The position numbers and the translations under genes are program-made. A stretch of DNA of 64,000 bases from Microbacteriaceae bacterium PS02070 (GTDB taxonomy: Bacteria > Actinomycetota > Actinomycetes > Actinomycetales > Microbacteriaceae): assembly GCA_029959865.1 (NCBI GenBank), contig JASCPE010000001.1, positions 434,001 through 498,000 of the forward strand, written 5' to 3'. A model generated the notes under the pieces. That model saw only the letters and a list, made by a program, of their open reading frames with translations. It was not told the DNA's origin and ran no database searches. Shown in pieces: positions 60,109 to 64,000 of the stretch. Numbering within the stretch: position 1 is the stretch's first letter; each line of letters starts with the position of its first letter.

Positions 60109-62163
60109 TCAGACGGTGCTGGCAACCGGCGTGGCGGACTGCTCCGCCGGAGCGCGCACGGCCCACTTCTTGAGTGCGACGACCGCGAGGGCGGAGATGA
60201 TGGTGCCCGCGGCAACGGCGACCAGGAAGCCCCAGATCGGGTCGATCGCGAAGGCGACGAACAGGCCGCCGTGCGGGGCGAGCGACTGCACACCCCAGAG
60301 CATCGTCAGCGCGCCGGTGACGGCGCCGCCGACCATGGATGCGGGGATGACGCGCAGCGGGTCGGCCGCAGCGAACGGGATCGCGCCCTCGCTGATGAAC
60401 GCGGCACCGAGCAGCCAGGCGGCCTTGCCGTTCTCCCGCTCGACAGCGTTGAACGACTTCTTCGCGAAGACCGTGGAGGCCAGTGCCATCGCCAGCGGCG
60501 GCACCATTCCCGAGGCCATGACGGCGCCCATGATGAGGTACGGCGTCGGGTTCTGCGCCGACGCATCGGCGAGTCCCGCGACCGCGAAGGCGTAGGCCAC
60601 CTTGTTGACCGGTCCGCCGAGGTCGAAGCACATCATGAGTCCGAGGATCGCTCCGACCGCGACGATCGCGCCTGTCGCGGCGAGCCCGGTGAGCCAGCCG
60701 TTGAGGCCCTCCATGAGTGCCGCGATGGGCCGGCCGAGGAAGAGCACCATGAGCCCGGAGGCGACGACCGATGCCAGCAGCGGGATGATCGCGACCGGCA
60801 TGAGTCCGCGCAGCCAGCGCGGCGCGTTGAAGGTTCCGATCCACCACGCGACGGTTCCGGCGAGGAGGCCGCCGATGATCCCGCCGATGAAGCCGGCATC
60901 CATCAGCACCGCGACGCCACCGGCGACGAATCCGGGGGCGATCCCGGGCCGATCCGCGATGGCGAACGCGATGTAGCCGGCGAGCGCGGCCACGAGGAAG
61001 CCCATCGAGGTGTTGCCGATCACGTAGGCGACCGAGCCGAGATACTGCGCCAGACCACCCGCGGGCAGGTCCCAGAGCGCGTTGTCGATGATGACCGCGA
61101 AGGCCTGGTCATCGGCGTTGACGTTGACGCCGCCGATCAGGAAGCCGAGGGCGATCAGCAGGCCACCGCCGGCGACGAACGGGATCATGTAGCTGACACC
61201 GGTGAGGAGGATCCTCTGGATGCGGCGCCCCCAGGATTCGTTCTCCGCGGAGGTGGGGGCGGACGAGGTGGATGCCTCGCCGCTGACACGGGCGGCATTC
61301 GGGTCGCCCGCGGCGGCGATCGCCTCCTCGATGAGCTGGTCGGGCTGTTCGATCCCGCGCTTGACGGCGGAGCGCACGACGGGCTTTCCCGCAAAGCGCT
61401 GAGGTTCGCGCACGTCGACGTCGGTCGCGAAGATCACGGCGTCGGCCTTGTCGATCACGTCTGCGGGCAGCGCCCGATATCCACTGGAGCCCTGTGGTTC
61501 GACGACGAGGTCGATTCCGGCCTTCTTTCCCGCGGCGGTCAGGGCATCGGCGGCCATGAAGGTATGCGCGATGCCTGTGGCGCAGGCGGTGACCGCGACG
61601 ATGCGCGCCGGGTGCCCGTCGATGGTGACGGCGTCCGAGGTCGGCTTCGACGCGGGCGTGTCATCGGACGGGGCGGGAGCGGGGCTGTGGTCGGTGGCAT
61701 CGGCGGCATCCCCTTCGCCGATGGCCGCACGGACGATGCGAACGACGTCGTCCGCCGTCGCAGCAGACCGCAGGCTCGCGGTGAACTCGTCCTGCATGAG
61801 GCTCCGGGCAAGCTGCGAAAGCACGGCGAGGTGCGCTTCAGCGGCATGTTCGGGCGCCGCGATCAGGAACACGAGGTCTGCCGGTCCGTCCGGCGCGCCG
61901 AAGTCGACGCCCGGCGAGAGCCGCGCGAAAGCGAGCGAGGGCGTGGTGACCGCCGCGCTCTTGGCGTGTGGGATCGCGATTCCTCCCGGGAGGCCCGTCT
62001 CGTCCTGTTCCTCGCGCGCGAGCGCGTCGGCGGCGAGCCCATCGGCATCGGTTGCGCGTCCCTCGCTGGCCACGCGGCCGGCCAGTGCGCGGATGACGGC
62101 AGCCTTGTCGTCGCCGAGTGGGGTGTCCAGGCTGACAAGGCCCGGGGTGATGGTGTCAGACAC
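60109..62163 (-). CDS. fruA: Fructose-specific PTS IIABC component
   Basis: 684 aa. EIIA domain (1-150) with the active His66 in GGIAIPHAKS; Ala/Pro/Thr linker; EIIB (180-290) with phosphocysteine C194 in VTACATGIAHT; EIIC (325-660) with about 10 TM segments and FVAGGVAVLMDAGFIGG. Imports fructose as fructose-1-phosphate. It follows fruK by 30 bp and precedes ptsH. Confidence 0.96.
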   Translation of the reverse strand: MSDTITPGLVSLDTPLGDDKAAVIRALAGRVASEGRATDADGLAADALAREEQDETGLPGGIAIPHAKSAAVTTPSLAFARLSPGVDFGAPDGPADLVFLIAAPEHAAEAHLAVLSQLARSLMQDEFTASLRSAATADDVVRIVRAAIGEGDAADATDHSPAPAPSDDTPASKPTSDAVTIDGHPARIVAVTACATGIAHTFMAADALTAAGKKAGIDLVVEPQGSSGYRALPADVIDKADAVIFATDVDVREPQRFAGKPVVRSAVKRGIEQPDQLIEEAIAAAGDPNAARVSGEASTSSAPTSAENESWGRRIQRILLTGVSYMIPFVAGGGLLIALGFLIGGVNVNADDQAFAVIIDNALWDLPAGGLAQYLGSVAYVIGNTSMGFLVAALAGYIAFAIADRPGIAPGFVAGGVAVLMDAGFIGGIIGGLLAGTVAWWIGTFNAPRWLRGLMPVAIIPLLASVVASGLMVLFLGRPIAALMEGLNGWLTGLAATGAIVAVGAILGLMMCFDLGGPVNKVAYAFAVAGLADASAQNPTPYLIMGAVMASGMVPPLAMALASTVFAKKSFNAVERENGKAAWLLGAAFISEGAIPFAAADPLRVIPASMVGGAVTGALTMLWGVQSLAPHGGLFVAFAIDPIWGFLVAVAAGTIISALAVVALKKWAVRAPAEQSATPVASTV

Positions 62164-62193
62164 GGTGACCTCCTGCGGTCGTAGTGAGGGGAA

Positions 62194-63132
62194 TTAGGTG
62201 AGTTCGCGCACGGGCACGTCGCCCGCGGGTAGGTCGTGGGGAGCGGGGGCCTGGGTGCCCGGCAGCGACGCGGCCGCGGCTCCATAACGGATCGCGGTGC
62301 GCAGGCGTTCGTCCGGGTCGTTGCCACGGACGGCGGCGAGGACGAAACCCGCGAGTGAGCTGTCGCCGGCGCCGACCGTCGAGACCACGCTGATCGGCGG
62401 GGGCGTCCCGAGCCACGCACGGTCACCGTCAAGGAGCAGAGCGCCTTGTGCGCCGAGGGTCACCAGCGCCGCGCCGACGCGGGAGGGGACGAGGTCGCGG
62501 GCGCGGGCGAGGACGACGTCGATGGCGTCGTCGGGCTCCTGACCGAGAAGGTCCGCCAGTTCGTCGTCGTTCGGCTTGATGAGATCCGGGGCGCCGTCCG
62601 CAACGACGGCGGCGAGCGCCGCGCCGGAGGTGTCCACGGCGATTCGGGGAGCATCCTCGCCGAGCGCCTGGCGGACGGCGTGGATGATGCGGACGTAGAA
62701 GTCGTCCGGGGCGCCGGGTGGCAGCGACCCTGCGAGGACCAGCCACTGCGCGGAGGCGGCCTCGCGCACGACGGCGTCGACGAGCGCCGATGCGCCCCGC
62801 TCGGAGAGAGCGGCGCCGGGCAGGTTGAGTTTGGTCGTGGTGCCCGCGGGGTCAGTGATCGTCAGGTTCGCTCGCGCGTGCCCGCTCACCGGCACGCGGC
62901 GGGTCTCGAGCCCGAAGCCGTCCAGCAGTGCGGCGAGGGGGTCGTCGTGGGAGAGAGGAAGGATCGCGACGGTCTGTTCGTCGGCGGAGGCGATGACCCG
63001 GGCGACGTTGATGCCTTTGCCGCCGGCGTCTTCGCGGGCCGACTGCGCGGCTTGCACATCACCGATCCGCAGGGGCGCGGGGAGGGTGATGGTCCGATCC
63101 AGCGAGGGATTGGCGGTGAGGGTGACGATCAT
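62194..63132 (-). CDS. fruK: 1-phosphofructokinase
   Basis: 312 aa, PfkB/LacC type. Substrate-binding NPSLDRTITLP; GGKGINVARV; catalytic Asp in STVGAGDSSLAGFV near 255. Converts fructose-1-phosphate to fructose-1,6-bisphosphate. ATGA overlap with fruR shows operon structure. Confidence 0.95.
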   Translation of the reverse strand: MIVTLTANPSLDRTITLPAPLRIGDVQAAQSAREDAGGKGINVARVIASADEQTVAILPLSHDDPLAALLDGFGLETRRVPVSGHARANLTITDPAGTTTKLNLPGAALSERGASALVDAVVREAASAQWLVLAGSLPPGAPDDFYVRIIHAVRQALGEDAPRIAVDTSGAALAAVVADGAPDLIKPNDDELADLLGQEPDDAIDVVLARARDLVPSRVGAALVTLGAQGALLLDGDRAWLGTPPPISVVSTVGAGDSSLAGFVLAAVRGNDPDERLRTAIRYGAAAASLPGTQAPAPHDLPAGDVPVRELT

Positions 63133-63908
63133 GCTGTCCAGACCTCCACATCGGCATCTGCCAGGGCGGTCGCGAGCGCGCCGGTAGGGGTGGCGTCGGT
63201 GACGAGCACGTCGAGGTCTGCCAGCGGTGCGAAGCGGACGAGGAGTTCCGCGTCGAACTTGCCCGCGTCAGCGACGACGATCACACGGCGGGCAGCGGTG
63301 ACGATGGCGCGCTTGACGGCGGCCTCGTCGGGGTCCGGGGTGCTCAACCCGAAGTCGGCGGCGATGCCGTTCGTTCCGATGAACGCCACGTCGGGGCGGA
63401 GCGCGGAGATCGCGGAGACGGTGTCGGCCCCGACCGCGGCGGCGGTGAGCCCACGGATACGACCGCCAATGAAGGACAGGGAGGCGCCGGGCACCGCGGC
63501 GAGGGAGTGACCGAGGGTGAGCGAGTGCGTGACGACCTCGATCCGCGCGTTCCCGAGGCGGGGTGTGAGCGCGTCTGCGACGGCGGCGGTCGTTGTGCCG
63601 GCGTCGAGGTAGATCGATCCGGTGAAGTCGTCGCCGATCGCGTCGAGTGCGCGCTGTGCGATGGCGGCTTTCGCGCTGCCGTGCTGCTGAAGCCGATCGG
63701 CCAGCGGGAGCTCGACCGTGCTGAGGCGTTCGCGGGAGACCGCTCCCCCGTGGACGCGCCGGAGCCTGCCGAGGGATTCCAGGAGGTCGAGGTCACGGCG
63801 GATCGTCTCGGTCGTGACGTCGAATCGCGCCGCGAGTGCGACGACGGCCACACGACCTTCTTCACCGAGCAGGCGCGTGATCTGCTCGTGGCGCTCCGTT
63901 GCGTACAT
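63129..63908 (-). CDS. fruR: DeoR family repressor of the fructose operon
   Basis: 259 aa. HTH at 5-55 (RHEQITRLLGEEGRVAVVALAARFDVTTETIRRDL then RVHGGAV). DeoR sensor domain: YLDAGTTTAAVAD (phosphosugar P-loop), FIGGRIRGLT, FIGTNGIA and VVADAGKFD. ATG 63908 follows GGAGGG. First gene of the operon; expected effector fructose-1-phosphate. Confidence 0.94.
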   Translation of the reverse strand: MYATERHEQITRLLGEEGRVAVVALAARFDVTTETIRRDLDLLESLGRLRRVHGGAVSRERLSTVELPLADRLQQHGSAKAAIAQRALDAIGDDFTGSIYLDAGTTTAAVADALTPRLGNARIEVVTHSLTLGHSLAAVPGASLSFIGGRIRGLTAAAVGADTVSAISALRPDVAFIGTNGIAADFGLSTPDPDEAAVKRAIVTAARRVIVVADAGKFDAELLVRFAPLADLDVLVTDATPTGALATALADADVEVWTA

Positions 63909-63935
63909 GCCGGGAACCCTCCGTTGGATTCTCAC

Positions 63936-63965
63936 ATTTTACAACACAAACCCACACACTCACAA
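63936..63965 (-). promoter_or_regulatory. fru operon promoter
   Basis: On minus: TTGTGA (63960-63965), an 18-bp spacer and TAAAAT (63936-63941). AC-rich TGTGTG/TTGTGTTGT repeats in and around the spacer are candidate FruR sites. The region also contains GGAAACGCTT. Confidence 0.6.
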
Positions 63966-64000
63966 GCGTTTCCACATTCCCACACCGGGCTTGCCCCGCC

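Noticed and set aside
1..64000. tRNA, rRNA, CRISPR, prophage or transposon features.
   Set aside because: No cloverleaf-like sequence, regular spacer array, integrase/transposase motif or phage gene was found by reading; a tRNAscan/CRISPR scan was not possible here.

Overview
The window is high-GC, gene-dense actinobacterial DNA. GTG starts are frequent, ATGA/GTGA gene overlaps are common, and many genes lack a leader. A DUF3073 gene, the sterol-carrier/purD neighbourhood, SufS-SufU, an FruR-FruK-FruA-HPr operon and an actinobacterial type VII (T7SS/ESX-like) locus together suggest Microbacteriaceae, most likely Microbacterium or a close relative. That placement rests on gene content and order, not on a search.

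Region 1 (1-11.65 kb) is part of a T7SS locus that continues off the left edge. On the minus strand lie an FHA/RDD protein, a one-TM protein with DPxTG repeats, the EccD channel subunit and a truncated MinD/ParA-like protein whose P-loop has lost its lysines. On the plus strand an overlapping operon encodes two ESAT-6/WXG100-like small proteins, DUF6177- and DUF6507-like accessory proteins and an 852-aa effector with a predicted PD-(D/E)XK nuclease tip. A tandem array of candidate immunity/chaperone genes follows (A1-B1-A2-A3-B remnant). An EspI-like ATPase closes the locus. EccB, EccC and mycosin are not in the window.

Region 2 (11.8-23.2 kb) holds a DEAD-box helicase with a long RDRP-repeat tail, a DUF998 membrane protein, a monooxygenase-fold protein, an acyltransferase, a SwrC/AcrB-type RND pump, a DUF4097-PadR operon behind two palindromic operators, a universal stress protein, DUF3073 and a septum-formation-type lipoprotein.

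Region 3 (23.2-33.7 kb) is the scattered purine set: purM-purF on minus, purD, purC and purS-purQ on plus. Interspersed are a sterol-carrier protein, lipoproteins, a two-domain VOC dioxygenase and a GH1 beta-glucosidase with a CebR-like operator. The remaining purine genes (purL, purB, purH and others) lie elsewhere.

Region 4 (33.7-47.3 kb) carries an ion channel with an unusual filter, a hydroxyacid dehydrogenase, a GNAT protein, an FGGY kinase, a complete NMT1/THI5-type ABC importer (SBP-ATPase-two permeases), a second PadR/HAAS pair, a MerR regulator, DUF817, apt and a GH13 glucosidase.

Region 5 (47.5-64 kb) carries a giant XRE-nSTAND-TM-propeller protein, an M20 amidohydrolase, a KimA-like K+ transporter, a VanZ/RDD protein, purU, a coiled-coil protein, sufS-sufU and the fructose PTS operon fruR-fruK-fruA-ptsH.

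No rRNA, tRNA, CRISPR array, transposase or phage module was found. No stretch above 300 bases lacks a gene. The largest gap is 47254-47525, which holds a terminator, inverted repeats and a candidate promoter. The most notable features are the toxin-immunity array, the degenerate ATPase next to EccD, a recurring TANNNT box 6-8 nt before start codons (leaderless genes), and several well-placed operator palindromes.
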